A DNA stretch of 64,000 bases from the NCBI RefSeq assembly GCF_002753895.1, contig NZ_NJER01000004.1:124001-188000 (forward strand). Direction: 5' to 3'. Of this stretch, positions 40,456 through 49,562 are shown one piece after another (within the stretch, counting starts at the first letter, position 1; each line of letters begins with the position of its first letter). Source of the stretch: Halobacteriovorax sp. JY17. GTDB taxonomy: Bacteria; Bdellovibrionota; Bacteriovoracia; Bacteriovoracales; Bacteriovoracaceae. A model generated the notes under the pieces. The model had not been told where the DNA came from. It worked only from the letters and a program-made list of their open reading frames with translations, and ran no database searches. The translations under genes and the position numbers were made by a program.

Positions 40456-43400
40456 ATGATAAATAAAGTTATAGAATTTTCTGTTCATAATAGAATGTTT
40501 GTCTTCATGGCAACATTGCTATTAATCATTTTTGGTTTTAAATCCTTTCAGGAGCTATCGATTGATGCTGTACCTGATATTACAAATACTCAAGTTCAAA
40601 TAAATACCCAGGTTAAAGGTCTCGTCCCAGAGGAAGTTGAGAGAATGGTCACTTTTCCCATTGAGTACTCAATGAATGGAATCCCCGGGGTGGATAATAT
40701 TAGGTCTATTTCAAGATATGGTATTTCACAAGTCACAGTGGTTTTCAAAGAAGGAACAGATATTTATAGAGCGAGACAGTTGGCCTCTGAGAAGTTGCAA
40801 ACGATTGCCCTACCAAGCAATGTTTCTCCTGAAATGGGACCAATTAGTACGGGGCTTGGTGAAATTTTTCATTATTCCATTGAGGCTAAGAAGGTGGAAG
40901 AAGACCCAACTAAGAGACTTATTCAATTAATGGAGCTTCGCTCAATCCAGGATTGGTTTATTAAGCCAAGGCTTCTAACTGTAAAAGGAGTGACAGAAGT
41001 AAATACAATTGGTGGTTATGAAAAACAATTCTTCATACAACCAAATATTGAAAAAATGACAAAGTTTGGTATTCATTTTGATGATATTGAAAATGTAATT
41101 GAAGAATCAAATTTAAATGTGGGTGGAGGTTATATTCAACAAACGGGAGAGCAGTTGCTTGTCCGAGGAGTTGGTCTTCTTCAAAATATTAAAGATATAG
41201 AGAATGTAGTTGTTAAGAGGCTCTCCTCCTACCAAATTATAAAAATTAAAGATATCGCAGAAGTTAAATTTGATAAAGAAATTAGAACAGGAGCTGCAAC
41301 TGTAAATGGAGAGGAGTCTATTATTGGAACGGCTTTTATGCTTCTAGGTGAAAACTCTAGAGCGGTGGCCGAAAGAGTTTCGACGAAATTAAGTGATGTG
41401 GAAAAAGATCTTCCAGAATGGGTAGAGTTAAAAGTTCTCTATGATAGATCAAATATGGTTAATGCTACTCTTAAAACCGTGGAGCATAATTTAATTATGG
41501 GAGCGGGGCTTGTTATCGTTTTTCTTCTTCTACTTGTGGGAAATTTACGTGCAGCAATTATAACCTCCCTAATGATTCCAATTTCTCTTCTTATGACTTT
41601 TATACTGATGCGTTGGCAAAATGTTTCGGGGAATCTTATGAGCTTAGGGGCCCTTGATTTCGGGATTATAATTGACGGAGCAGTGATTGTTATTGAGAAC
41701 TGTGTCCATCGATTGCAAAAGAGAGGAAAGGAGTTAGGAAGAGAGCTTACAAGAGCTGAAGTAAAACAACTTGTTATTGATTCGGCCATTGAAATTCGTT
41801 CCGCAGCAGGCTTTGGTGAACTCATTGTTATTATAGTTTTCATACCTCTATTCGCTTTGACAGGAGTCGAAGGTAAAATGTTTGGACCAATGGCAATGAC
41901 ATTTATAATGGCCCTTTCGTCAGCTTTACTTCTTTCTTTCACTGTTGTTCCGGCCTTGGCCGCCACATTCTTAAGTGGAAAAACGAAAGATAAAAAACCG
42001 TATTTAATGAAGTTAGCAGAAAGGATATTTAAACCTGCGCTAGAATCAGCACTACAATTTAAGAAAATTATTCTTGGAATTGGAATAGCCTCAATTCTAT
42101 CAGGAGTATTTCTCTTTTCCAGAATGGGGGCAGAATTTATTCCACAACTGGATGAAGGTGATTTTGCTATCCAATTCATTCGTCCGGCCAATATTAGTAC
42201 TGAGAACTCGGTGGAGCTCCAAAGAATTTCAGAGAGAGTGATTAATACTTTTCCGCAAGTAAGAGATGTCTTTGCAAGAACAGGTGCTGCAGAAGTTGCT
42301 ACAGACCCTATGGGAGTAAATATTTCTGACTCTTATGTGATGCTTAAGGGGAGAGATAAATGGCCAGAAGATGAGCATATAAAGAATAAGAAAGACTTAA
42401 TGAATGAGATTAAGGAGAAACTTGAGCTACATATTCCTGGTCAAGTGTTGATGATCTCTCAACCAGTAGAGCTTAGATTTAATGAACTACTAGAGGGAAC
42501 GAGAGCTGCACTTTCTGCAAAAGTTTTTGGAGATGATCTGGATGAACTTATTAAATATTCAAAAGAAGTAGCCGAAGTCATTAGCACAATTGATGGAGCT
42601 GGTGAGGCCGAGTCAGAATCAAAAGGAAAGTCTCCCTTACTTCAATATGTACCTAAAATAGATACACTTGCCGACTTAGGTGTCACTGCTAGACCTGTTT
42701 TAGATGCTATTAGTACAGCTATTGGAGGACGTGAAGTAGGGCATATTTATGATGGTGTGAGACGCTTTCCTATCGTGACGAGGCTTTCTGAAGAGGAGAG
42801 AGCAGATGTGATGACTATCAGAAAACTTCCTGTCGGTATCTCTGAGGGATATACTGTCCCTATCGAACAGGTTGCTGATATCTCTTTTGTTGAAACATTT
42901 TCATCAGTCAATCGAGAAAACTCTTTGAGAAGAGTTGCTGTTCTAGTTAATCCTGAGACAAGGGATATTGAAAGCTTTGTAAAAAAAGCTCAAGCTGAAG
43001 TTGAAAGTAAAGTGAAACTTCCAGAAGGGTACTTCATTGAGTGGGGAGGAACATTTAAGAACTTAAGAAGTGCTAAGGAGCGTCTAAGTATACTAGTTCC
43101 TATGGCATTACTTTTAATTCTTGCAATGCTCTACGCTGCATTTAAAAACTTCGCTCAAGTCATGCTGATCTTTGCTTGTGCTCCGATGGCCTTAATTGGT
43201 GGGGTACTCTCATTAAATATTATGGGAATGCCTTTTAGTATTTCTGCTGGAGTAGGCTTCATTGCTCTGTCTGGAATTAGTATTTTAAATGGCGTCGTCC
43301 TAGTGACTTACTTTAATAGATTAATTAGTGATGGGAAATCTCCTGATGATGTAGTGAGAGAAGGGGCCATGACTAGATTGAGACCAGTTCTTATGACTGC

Positions 43401-43587
43401 GCTTACTGATATTTTTGGCTTTCTACCAATGATATTCTCTACAGGTCTTGGAGCAGAGGTTCAAAAACCGTTGGCGACAGTTGTCGTTGGAGGAATTCTC
43501 TCGGCAACACTACTTACGTTAATTGTTCTGCCTAGTCTTTATCGTCTTTTTATTAAGAATATGAGACCAGAGTTATTTGCCAAATAA
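40456..43587 (+). CDS. czcA: Heavy-metal RND efflux pump (CzcA family)
   Basis: A 1043-residue RND transporter with 12 helices and two large periplasmic loops. TM4 carries DFGIIIDGAVIVIEN, the D...D...E proton-relay signature of HME-RND pumps for divalent cations (Zn, Co, Cd, Ni). The start MINKVIEFSVHNRM and GVDNIRSISRYGISQVTV are typical. It moves metal from the periplasm out of the cell with the CzcC channel and the mini-adaptor encoded just before. A terminator follows, so it ends the operon. Confidence 0.93.
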   Translation: MINKVIEFSVHNRMFVFMATLLLIIFGFKSFQELSIDAVPDITNTQVQINTQVKGLVPEEVERMVTFPIEYSMNGIPGVDNIRSISRYGISQVTVVFKEGTDIYRARQLASEKLQTIALPSNVSPEMGPISTGLGEIFHYSIEAKKVEEDPTKRLIQLMELRSIQDWFIKPRLLTVKGVTEVNTIGGYEKQFFIQPNIEKMTKFGIHFDDIENVIEESNLNVGGGYIQQTGEQLLVRGVGLLQNIKDIENVVVKRLSSYQIIKIKDIAEVKFDKEIRTGAATVNGEESIIGTAFMLLGENSRAVAERVSTKLSDVEKDLPEWVELKVLYDRSNMVNATLKTVEHNLIMGAGLVIVFLLLLVGNLRAAIITSLMIPISLLMTFILMRWQNVSGNLMSLGALDFGIIIDGAVIVIENCVHRLQKRGKELGRELTRAEVKQLVIDSAIEIRSAAGFGELIVIIVFIPLFALTGVEGKMFGPMAMTFIMALSSALLLSFTVVPALAATFLSGKTKDKKPYLMKLAERIFKPALESALQFKKIILGIGIASILSGVFLFSRMGAEFIPQLDEGDFAIQFIRPANISTENSVELQRISERVINTFPQVRDVFARTGAAEVATDPMGVNISDSYVMLKGRDKWPEDEHIKNKKDLMNEIKEKLELHIPGQVLMISQPVELRFNELLEGTRAALSAKVFGDDLDELIKYSKEVAEVISTIDGAGEAESESKGKSPLLQYVPKIDTLADLGVTARPVLDAISTAIGGREVGHIYDGVRRFPIVTRLSEEERADVMTIRKLPVGISEGYTVPIEQVADISFVETFSSVNRENSLRRVAVLVNPETRDIESFVKKAQAEVESKVKLPEGYFIEWGGTFKNLRSAKERLSILVPMALLLILAMLYAAFKNFAQVMLIFACAPMALIGGVLSLNIMGMPFSISAGVGFIALSGISILNGVVLVTYFNRLISDGKSPDDVVREGAMTRLRPVLMTALTDIFGFLPMIFSTGLGAEVQKPLATVVVGGILSATLLTLIVLPSLYRLFIKNMRPELFAK

Positions 43588-43594
43588 GTTTTGG

Positions 43595-43628
43595 GACCAC
43601 TGAAGAAAATTCGGTGGTCTTCTTTTTT
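43595..43628 (+). terminator. Terminator of the metal-efflux operon
   Basis: Arms GACCACTGA / TCGGTGGTC (9 bp, one G-U pair) with a 7-nt loop and TTCTTTTTTC behind. It begins 8 bp after the czcA stop. Confidence 0.88.
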
Positions 43629-43662
43629 CTTTTAGAATAACCTTAAAGAAAAAGAGGTATAT

Positions 43663-44001
43663 ATGTGGTTAGCGATAGGGAAAACTTTCTTGGCAGCAAT
43701 TTTAATTAGTTTTGTTTCTTGGCTATCTGGAAAGAAGACCGGTCTTGCTGGTTTTTTGACGGCACTACCTCTTACGACTTTACTTGCTCTCGCTTTTTCT
43801 CATATGCAGTGGGGTGATTCAAAGCAGTCTGTTGAATATGCAAAAAGTGTTTTTGTGGCAATTCCTGTCTCTCTTCTTTTCTTTGTGCCTTTCTTGTTGG
43901 CCGAGAAATTCAATCTAAATTTCTGGCAGTGCTATAGCTTTGGAGTAGGACTCTTAGGGCTTGGATATTTTGCACATAGTTATATAACAAGGGTTATCTA
44001 G
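43663..44001 (+). CDS. DUF3147-like small membrane protein
   Basis: A 112-residue protein with four hydrophobic helices and GLAGFLTALPLTTLLAL, which resembles the DUF3147 family motif. No catalytic residues are seen. It sits alone between the efflux operon terminator and a short basic gene. The function is unknown. AAGAAAAAGAGG precedes the ATG. Confidence 0.65.
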   Translation: MWLAIGKTFLAAILISFVSWLSGKKTGLAGFLTALPLTTLLALAFSHMQWGDSKQSVEYAKSVFVAIPVSLLFFVPFLLAEKFNLNFWQCYSFGVGLLGLGYFAHSYITRVI

Positions 44002-44168
44002 CTACGCTTCCGTGCGTTACATTTGCGCTGAAGTTTTGCTTCGAAGAAGTATTTCAACCTTTCAGTAGGTTAGCTAATCAAAAAACTGACATCTAAGCTT
44101 GAAAAAGTGCGTAAAAACGATTAATTTCTTTAGGTTAGTTTTGTGAACATTTAAACAGGGGTGTCGTC

Positions 44169-44273
44169 GTGGCCAGTGGTTCTCGTCATAGAAGAAAGCA
44201 CAATAAAGGTAGAAGAAAAAGAGGTTCTAAATATAGAAAGAACTTACGTCTTCGTAGAAAACAAAAAAGCTAA
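44169..44273 (+). CDS. 34-residue Arg/Lys-rich protein, possibly ribosome-associated
   Basis: A GTG-initiated frame of 34 codons preceded by a strong AGGGG Shine-Dalgarno with 7-nt spacing. The product is about half Arg or Lys (SGSRHRRKHNKGRRKRGSK, then RKNLRLRRKQKS). It ends just before a strong terminator, so it is a compact transcription unit of its own. Size and charge recall tiny ribosomal proteins such as bTHX or COX24/AURKAIP1-like proteins, but I cannot claim homology. The start is preferred to a longer frame in another phase, whose product shows no sensible composition. Confidence 0.68.
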   Translation: MASGSRHRRKHNKGRRKRGSKYRKNLRLRRKQKS

Positions 44274-44300
44274 AAGCTTAAGCTTTCAAATTATAAAAGG

Positions 44301-44324
44301 CCCCTTCTTTGGAAGGGGTTTTTT
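44301..44324 (+). terminator. Strong terminator of the 34-residue basic protein gene
   Basis: Stem CCCCTTC / GAAGGGG with a TTTG loop and a six-T tail. A 14-bp palindrome AAAGCTTAAGCTTT (44273-44286) precedes it at the stop codon. Confidence 0.92.
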
Positions 44325-44371
44325 ATTTCTAAATTTGCTCATCCCCGAATAATCCCAGATAATAAAGCCTC

Positions 44372-45712
44372 ATGAAAAATGAATTAAAAAGAATTGGTAA
44401 TTTAAGCTTACCCCTCATCTTTGCACAGATTGGAGTTGTTCTCCTAGGTGTTACAGACATGGTAATGCTAGGTCATTACAGTGATACGTCTCTCAAGGCT
44501 GCAGGATTAGCAAATGTGTGGGTAATTGGTACTCTTATGTTTGGTATCGGATGCTGCTTAGGTATTGATCCCATCGTGTCGAAGTTGCTGGGAAAGGGAG
44601 AGACTGAAAGAGTACGAGTTGCGCTAGTAAGTGGAAAAGTTTTTGCGATTCTCGTTGCAATTATTACAGGAGTTCTTTGGCTCTTTACGGGAAATATTTT
44701 AAAGCTCTTTGGACAAGAGACTCTTTATGCAGACCTTGCTCACGACTATGCTTTAATTCAGATACCTAGCTTGATTCCTTTTTTCATGTATATGATCTTT
44801 CGTCAGTATATGATTGCCTCTGAAAAGACTGGACCAGTGGCGATTGTTCTTGTTCTTACTAATATAATAAATATCTTTCTCAATTGGCTCTTTATATATG
44901 GAGTAGGACCATTTAGTGAAATGGGTCTATTTGGAGCGGGTCTCTCTAGTTGCTTTATGCGAGCGACCCAGTATATTTTACTTTGTTTGATAGTTATAAA
45001 CTTTAAAGAATATAAGGAATATTGGGTTCCTTATAAAACGAAGTTCTTTGAATTAAAAATATTTAAAGCGATATCTCTTATGGGGCTACCTATAGGAATT
45101 CATCTCATGCTAGAAGCATTCGGCCTACAAGTGACGACCTTTATTGCAGGAAGAATTGGAAGTGATGAACTAGGGGCCCATTCTATTATTCTAAACCTTC
45201 AGTATCTATTCTTTATTCTTCCAATGTCCTTTTCTCTTTGTGCTGCTACTCGAGTTGGATTTGAAGTTGGAAAGATGAAGAGAAATATACTTGTGGTCTT
45301 TAAGGCATCACTTCTGGTTTCTACCCTTGCCTTTATTCTCTCTTCAACAATTCTCTTCTTTGGAGGAGAATTCTTAATTCGTACTTATGGAGTATCGGAA
45401 ACAATCATAAGTCTTTCAAGAGATTGCCTAGGCTATAGTGCTATTTTCTTATTCTTTTATGGATTACAGCTTGTGGGAAGTGGTTATCTACGAGGAGCTG
45501 GGCTTACAGTTGCTTCTAGTCTAGCAAATATTTTCTCTCTTTATTTCTGCGCTCTACCAATGTGTTACTACTTGGCAATTACAAAGAATTGGGGACTTCC
45601 AGGACTTTGGGCCGGATTGGCATTTGGTATGATGGTAGCGACTTTCATCGCTACCATATTAAATATTAGATACCTTCTAAGTTATAAAAAGAGGCTACTT
45701 TCGTCCGACTAG
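44372..45712 (+). CDS. MATE family multidrug efflux transporter
   Basis: A 446-residue membrane protein with 12 helices. The start LSLPLIFAQIGVVLLGVTDMVMLGHYSD carries the MATE motif (P, Q, TDM) and the second half repeats the fold (FKAISLMGLPIGIHLMLE). It is of the NorM/DinF class that exports cationic drugs by Na+ or H+ antiport. It ends convergently with the RND/MMPL gene, the two overlapping by 18 bp. Confidence 0.92.
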   Translation: MKNELKRIGNLSLPLIFAQIGVVLLGVTDMVMLGHYSDTSLKAAGLANVWVIGTLMFGIGCCLGIDPIVSKLLGKGETERVRVALVSGKVFAILVAIITGVLWLFTGNILKLFGQETLYADLAHDYALIQIPSLIPFFMYMIFRQYMIASEKTGPVAIVLVLTNIINIFLNWLFIYGVGPFSEMGLFGAGLSSCFMRATQYILLCLIVINFKEYKEYWVPYKTKFFELKIFKAISLMGLPIGIHLMLEAFGLQVTTFIAGRIGSDELGAHSIILNLQYLFFILPMSFSLCAATRVGFEVGKMKRNILVVFKASLLVSTLAFILSSTILFFGGEFLIRTYGVSETIISLSRDCLGYSAIFLFFYGLQLVGSGYLRGAGLTVASSLANIFSLYFCALPMCYYLAITKNWGLPGLWAGLAFGMMVATFIATILNIRYLLSYKKRLLSSD

Positions 45713-47980
45713 AAGTAGCGCAGGTAAGAAGATAAGATCAATTACGAGCGCAACAAGTAGAACAATTGCAGTAAAGAGGCCAAAATTCATATTTGGAGTA
45801 AACTCAGCTATAATCAACGCTCCAAATCCTACTGCAAGAATTAGGGTTGTCCAAATTAGCGCAGGCCCTGTAGAGGCAAGGACTCTTGAGAGAGCTTCTT
45901 TTGTATCAAGTCCACTTTGTTTAAGAGTATTAAAACTATTGAGAAAGTGAATAGTATCATCAACAACAATTCCTAAGCAGACAGAACTCACAAGAGCTGT
46001 TCCTACATCAATAGGAGTGTTGAGTATTTTCATTAGCCCTGCTCCAATGGCAAGGGGGACAACATTTGGAATCATTGAAATTAGTCCAAGCTTTATAGAC
46101 TTAAAAATAAATATGAGCAGTAGTGAGATACCAATAAGAGCTAGAGCAATGGATGAAAAGAATGACTTAACTACAAAAGTTGTCATATTTTGATAAATTG
46201 GAATTTTCCCCGTGACAACAGCATCTAATCCAAAATCAGAAGCTTTTTCTTCAATCATTTTCATTTTTGCAAGAGACTCTTTTGAACCCTGTAAGGTCCA
46301 TAGTATGGCCATTCGAAGTGAATCTTTTTCAATAGTCATTCTATCCTTTAAATCTTTACCTTGAGGAAGACTCATGGAGTAGAGAAAGAGAAGCTCTGCA
46401 ATTGTCTTTCTATTGTCGGGAATTCGGTAGTAGCTCTCTTGATCTGCATGCATAGACTTATTCATGGCCTTTACAACTTCAACAATAGAAGTCACTCTTG
46501 AAATATATTCCTTTTCCTCTAGCCAATTTTGGAATTGATCAACTTTCTTTAGAAAGTCTGGACTTTTAATACCATCTTTCTCACCTGAGTTAATGACAAC
46601 TTGTGGACCGTAAAATCCACCTAAGTTTTTCAAAGTAAAGTCGTTTGAAACTCTTAGGGGTACAGTTTCTGTAAAGTAAGTATAAGGATTTGAGTTTACT
46701 TCATTCTTATATCCTAAGTAGGCTAAGAAAAATGAAGAAACTAAAGTTCCGATAAGAACGAGATACTTATACTTGTCTATAATATTAATTAGCTTTGTTG
46801 CAGTTGCTAGATGAGAACTATTTGAATTTTCTATACTCTTTCTCTTGTAATTGACTTTTAGCTTTGAAAGAATTGGTGTCATAAATAAAACAGTGAAGAG
46901 CCAAGCAAATAAAGTCCCAAATCCAGCGAGGATTCCTAAGTCTCTCAGGGGAATAAGATCAGAAGTTGTGCAGCTAAAGAATCCTATGGCCGTCGAGATA
47001 GAAGTTAAGAGAGTTGGTTTGAAATTTTTTTCGAATGCTTTTCTGGTCGCATCTCTTTCATTTTCGCCACTAGATCTAAATTGAAAATAGCTCACTAGAA
47101 TATGGACACTATCAGCAATGGCAATTGCAATGAGAATTGTTGGAACCATGGCAATGAGATTATTAAATTTTATTCCTAAGTATCCGGCCAGACCAAAGGT
47201 CGCAAGAGTTGTAACAGTAATAATAAAAAGAGGGAGGGCGACTCCAATCAATGTTCTAAAAACATAAATGAGAAATAGAATTATAATGAGAAAGACTATC
47301 GGAAAAATTGTGGCAACATCATGTTCAGAAACTTCTCTGAATGTATTATTAATATCAAGAGAGCCGTTGGTATAAATTTTATGAGTGTCACCTTGTGGGA
47401 GAGTTTCTTTGATTTTCTTAATCATTTCTCTGGTTTGGGCAATGATGAACTTGTCATCAGGAGCTCCATCAAAGTGAGGTTTTATTTTTGCATAGATATT
47501 AGTTACAGTTGCTTCTCTATTAATTAAGTAGTCGGGGAGGGTCTTATCATTAAGAGCGAGCTTCTTTTTCTCTAGTAAAGTTTCGAGAGAGTGATCTTCA
47601 CTTATAAAGTCTTCTATAATAAGTTCATCTTCACTCGCTGAGGTCCATTGATAATTGGTTAAGGAGTCAACAGAGATGACGTCACTAACTTTCCATAATT
47701 CATCAGTTAGTTTTTGAACGAGATCAATTGAGCTCTTGTCGAAAATTCCGTCGGGGGAGTGAACGATTATATTTATTAAATCATCATTACCAAACTTAGC
47801 TTGAAAATTATCATAGCGCTTAATTAATGGTTCGGAATCCCGAAACCAAATCCTATAGCTAAAATCAGACTCAACACGAAGTAGACCAGGTATGAGAGAA
47901 AATAGAATAACTAGACCAAGAAGGAATGAAGTCCAAGGTCTAGTTAAAGTAAAGTGGGTGATCTTCTTTGAATAACTCAA
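45695..47980 (-). CDS. RND superfamily exporter, MMPL-like
   Basis: A 761-residue protein with the two-fold RND layout: a first TM, a periplasmic domain of about 170 residues, five TMs with an IAIADSVHILVSYFQF motif, and the same pattern repeated with LGIVVDDTIHFLNSF. The Asp residues in those helices are the usual proton-relay position. This shorter class (MMPL, SSD-like) exports lipids or hopanoid-type molecules. No adaptor or outer-membrane partner is adjacent. The substrate is unknown. Confidence 0.87.
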   Translation of the reverse strand: MSYSKKITHFTLTRPWTSFLLGLVILFSLIPGLLRVESDFSYRIWFRDSEPLIKRYDNFQAKFGNDDLINIIVHSPDGIFDKSSIDLVQKLTDELWKVSDVISVDSLTNYQWTSASEDELIIEDFISEDHSLETLLEKKKLALNDKTLPDYLINREATVTNIYAKIKPHFDGAPDDKFIIAQTREMIKKIKETLPQGDTHKIYTNGSLDINNTFREVSEHDVATIFPIVFLIIILFLIYVFRTLIGVALPLFIITVTTLATFGLAGYLGIKFNNLIAMVPTILIAIAIADSVHILVSYFQFRSSGENERDATRKAFEKNFKPTLLTSISTAIGFFSCTTSDLIPLRDLGILAGFGTLFAWLFTVLFMTPILSKLKVNYKRKSIENSNSSHLATATKLINIIDKYKYLVLIGTLVSSFFLAYLGYKNEVNSNPYTYFTETVPLRVSNDFTLKNLGGFYGPQVVINSGEKDGIKSPDFLKKVDQFQNWLEEKEYISRVTSIVEVVKAMNKSMHADQESYYRIPDNRKTIAELLFLYSMSLPQGKDLKDRMTIEKDSLRMAILWTLQGSKESLAKMKMIEEKASDFGLDAVVTGKIPIYQNMTTFVVKSFFSSIALALIGISLLLIFIFKSIKLGLISMIPNVVPLAIGAGLMKILNTPIDVGTALVSSVCLGIVVDDTIHFLNSFNTLKQSGLDTKEALSRVLASTGPALIWTTLILAVGFGALIIAEFTPNMNFGLFTAIVLLVALVIDLIFLPALLLVGRK

Positions 47981-48080
47981 GATTATTCTCCTAAAGTGAA
48001 TGTAGATATAAACACTTATCGGAGAAGTTCTCTCTGCTAATAACTTTTTTAGCTTAGAGAATAAGTAGAGATTTTTTTTC

Positions 48081-48341
48081 CTATTCGTCGTCTAATTCAA
48101 TACTATCTAGGTTTAGCATAAGGTCTTCGGCGGGGTTTGGACACCTAGGGCACCATGAGCCAGATGTGCTTTTCTTCCCCATTATTTCAAGGGCGGTGGC
48201 CTTCCATTTATGGCCAGATTTACATTCCCATAAAAGGTAAGTCGTAGAGTTCTTATACTCATTTGAAAGTAGCTTTCCACCCTTTAATTCAGCAAATTCA
48301 GCGAGTGTGTCCAAATCAAATGTTCTTCTTGTTTTGCTCAA
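48081..48341 (-). CDS. Small zinc-ribbon (treble-clef) protein
   Basis: An 86-residue protein with WECKSGHKWKATALEIM and SWCPRCPNP, a treble-clef zinc motif like those beside Vsr-type or homing endonucleases. Here the nuclease part is missing. The first 35 residues are charged. It sits between two unrelated genes. The zinc site suggests binding to DNA or to protein. It could also be a remnant of a longer protein, but the frame is intact with a normal stop. Confidence 0.62.
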   Translation of the reverse strand: MSKTRRTFDLDTLAEFAELKGGKLLSNEYKNSTTYLLWECKSGHKWKATALEIMGKKSTSGSWCPRCPNPAEDLMLNLDSIELDDE

Positions 48342-48618
48342 TTTCTTCCTCTTTTGTTAGGGACTTAGTTAATTGAATAAACTAATGTCACTTTGTGCCA
48401 CGACTCAAAGCCTTCTTTTAGGTCGTATATCCTAGAAAGATACACTGTTACTCAACGACTTCAACTATTTATTTCACAAACCTGACATAAAGTTAACAAT
48501 TCTTGGGACAGCTGCTGATAGATTAACTCTATGTTTAGATCTAATTTCTCTATAACGGTTGAATTAGGTCAGATACTAACGTACTTTTCAGTCATTCGAA
48601 ATATAAAAGGATTTTACT

Positions 48619-49545
48619 ATGTATAACATTCAATTGGCCTCATCACTAAGCGGAATTAATGTTCATAACTTACGAGCTTGGGAAAGAAGATATAGTGCAG
48701 TTTCACCGAGAAGAGATGAAGTTGGACGTAGACTTTACTCTAGAGAAAATATAGAGAAATTATTTCTTTTAAATCAATTAGTAAAAGAAGGGACTGCGAT
48801 TAGGCATATTGCAGAAAAGTCTAATGAGGAGTTAGTCTCTTTAGTAGAAGAGAGAGGTCTCGTTTCTGATCTAGACTTTGAGCAATCTAATTCTGAGAAA
48901 GAAGAAATAGAGCTTACATTTAAGGCCATGGTAATGGCACTTAATTTTAAAAAGTTCGATATTGTTTCACATGAGTTAGGTAAGGCAATTGATCAATATG
49001 ATTTAAATAAAGTTGTCTTTGATATTCTAATTCCCTTTCTTTACGACCTTCGTGAGAAGCTTGAGAAGCATAAAATTACTGCTGAAGAAAAGCATACTCT
49101 AATTACTTTAACGAAGTACTTTCTAAGACGTAAGATTTACCAGAATAATTCGAGTATTACTCGAAATAGTGTTGTTATTGCAACACCAGCTGGTGATAGC
49201 TATGAGCTTCAAGCTTTAATAGCATCGCTCTTATTGAGTAATCATGGAAGACAGGTCGTCTACCTTGGAGCAAATGTAGAAGCGAGAACTATTGTCGATA
49301 CAGTTGAAGCAACTGGAGTTGAAAATATTCTTGTTTGGGGATCATGTCTTTGGGATGAGAAAAGGGGAGGAGAGCTAGGAGCTTATTTTAATTCTCTTCA
49401 CGAACTTGCTCCTAAGGGAACGAATATAGCTGTCGCCTGTAATGGGAAAGCCCCATTTGAGTTTTTTACGACAAATACTGGAGTGAAAGTTCTTCCAACA
49501 TTTGAGAAACTAGCTCAAGACTTAGAAGCAAAGAAAATCTTCTAG
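48619..49545 (+). CDS. MerR-family regulator with a cobalamin-binding-like domain
   Basis: A 308-residue protein. Residues 1-70 are a MerR HTH with NVHNLRAWERRYSAVSPRR and GRRLYSRENIEKL, typical of the CarH/LitR/MlrA group. Residues 90-300 match the B12-binding helical and Rossmann domains (TPAGDSYELQALIASLL, GRQVVYLGANVEARTI). In CarH-type photoreceptors the fold holds adenosylcobalamin through a His; here the equivalent position is Tyr195 (GDSYEL), so cofactor binding is doubtful. The target genes are unknown. A 277-bp upstream region could hold its operator. Confidence 0.78.
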   Translation: MYNIQLASSLSGINVHNLRAWERRYSAVSPRRDEVGRRLYSRENIEKLFLLNQLVKEGTAIRHIAEKSNEELVSLVEERGLVSDLDFEQSNSEKEEIELTFKAMVMALNFKKFDIVSHELGKAIDQYDLNKVVFDILIPFLYDLREKLEKHKITAEEKHTLITLTKYFLRRKIYQNNSSITRNSVVIATPAGDSYELQALIASLLLSNHGRQVVYLGANVEARTIVDTVEATGVENILVWGSCLWDEKRGGELGAYFNSLHELAPKGTNIAVACNGKAPFEFFTTNTGVKVLPTFEKLAQDLEAKKIF

Positions 49546-49562
49546 CCCCTATTCTTAGGGGC
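49545..49562 (+). terminator. Hairpin between convergent MerR and secreted-protein genes
   Basis: Arms GCCCCTA / TAGGGGC with a TTCT loop overlap both stop-codon regions. The following ATATTTC is only weakly T-rich, so the efficiency is uncertain. It can serve both strands. Confidence 0.52.

Noticed and set aside
41439-42191. A 250-codon open frame antisense to the czcA pump gene
   Set aside because: It lies wholly within a well-supported RND gene, lacks a Shine-Dalgarno, and its translation is low-complexity with no family motif. Long antisense frames are common in AT-rich genes with strong codon bias.
48081-48341. The zinc-ribbon protein as part of a homing endonuclease or Vsr gene
   Set aside because: Only the treble-clef part is present with its own start and stop, and no nuclease motif occurs in the flanks. 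A remnant remains possible but cannot be shown.
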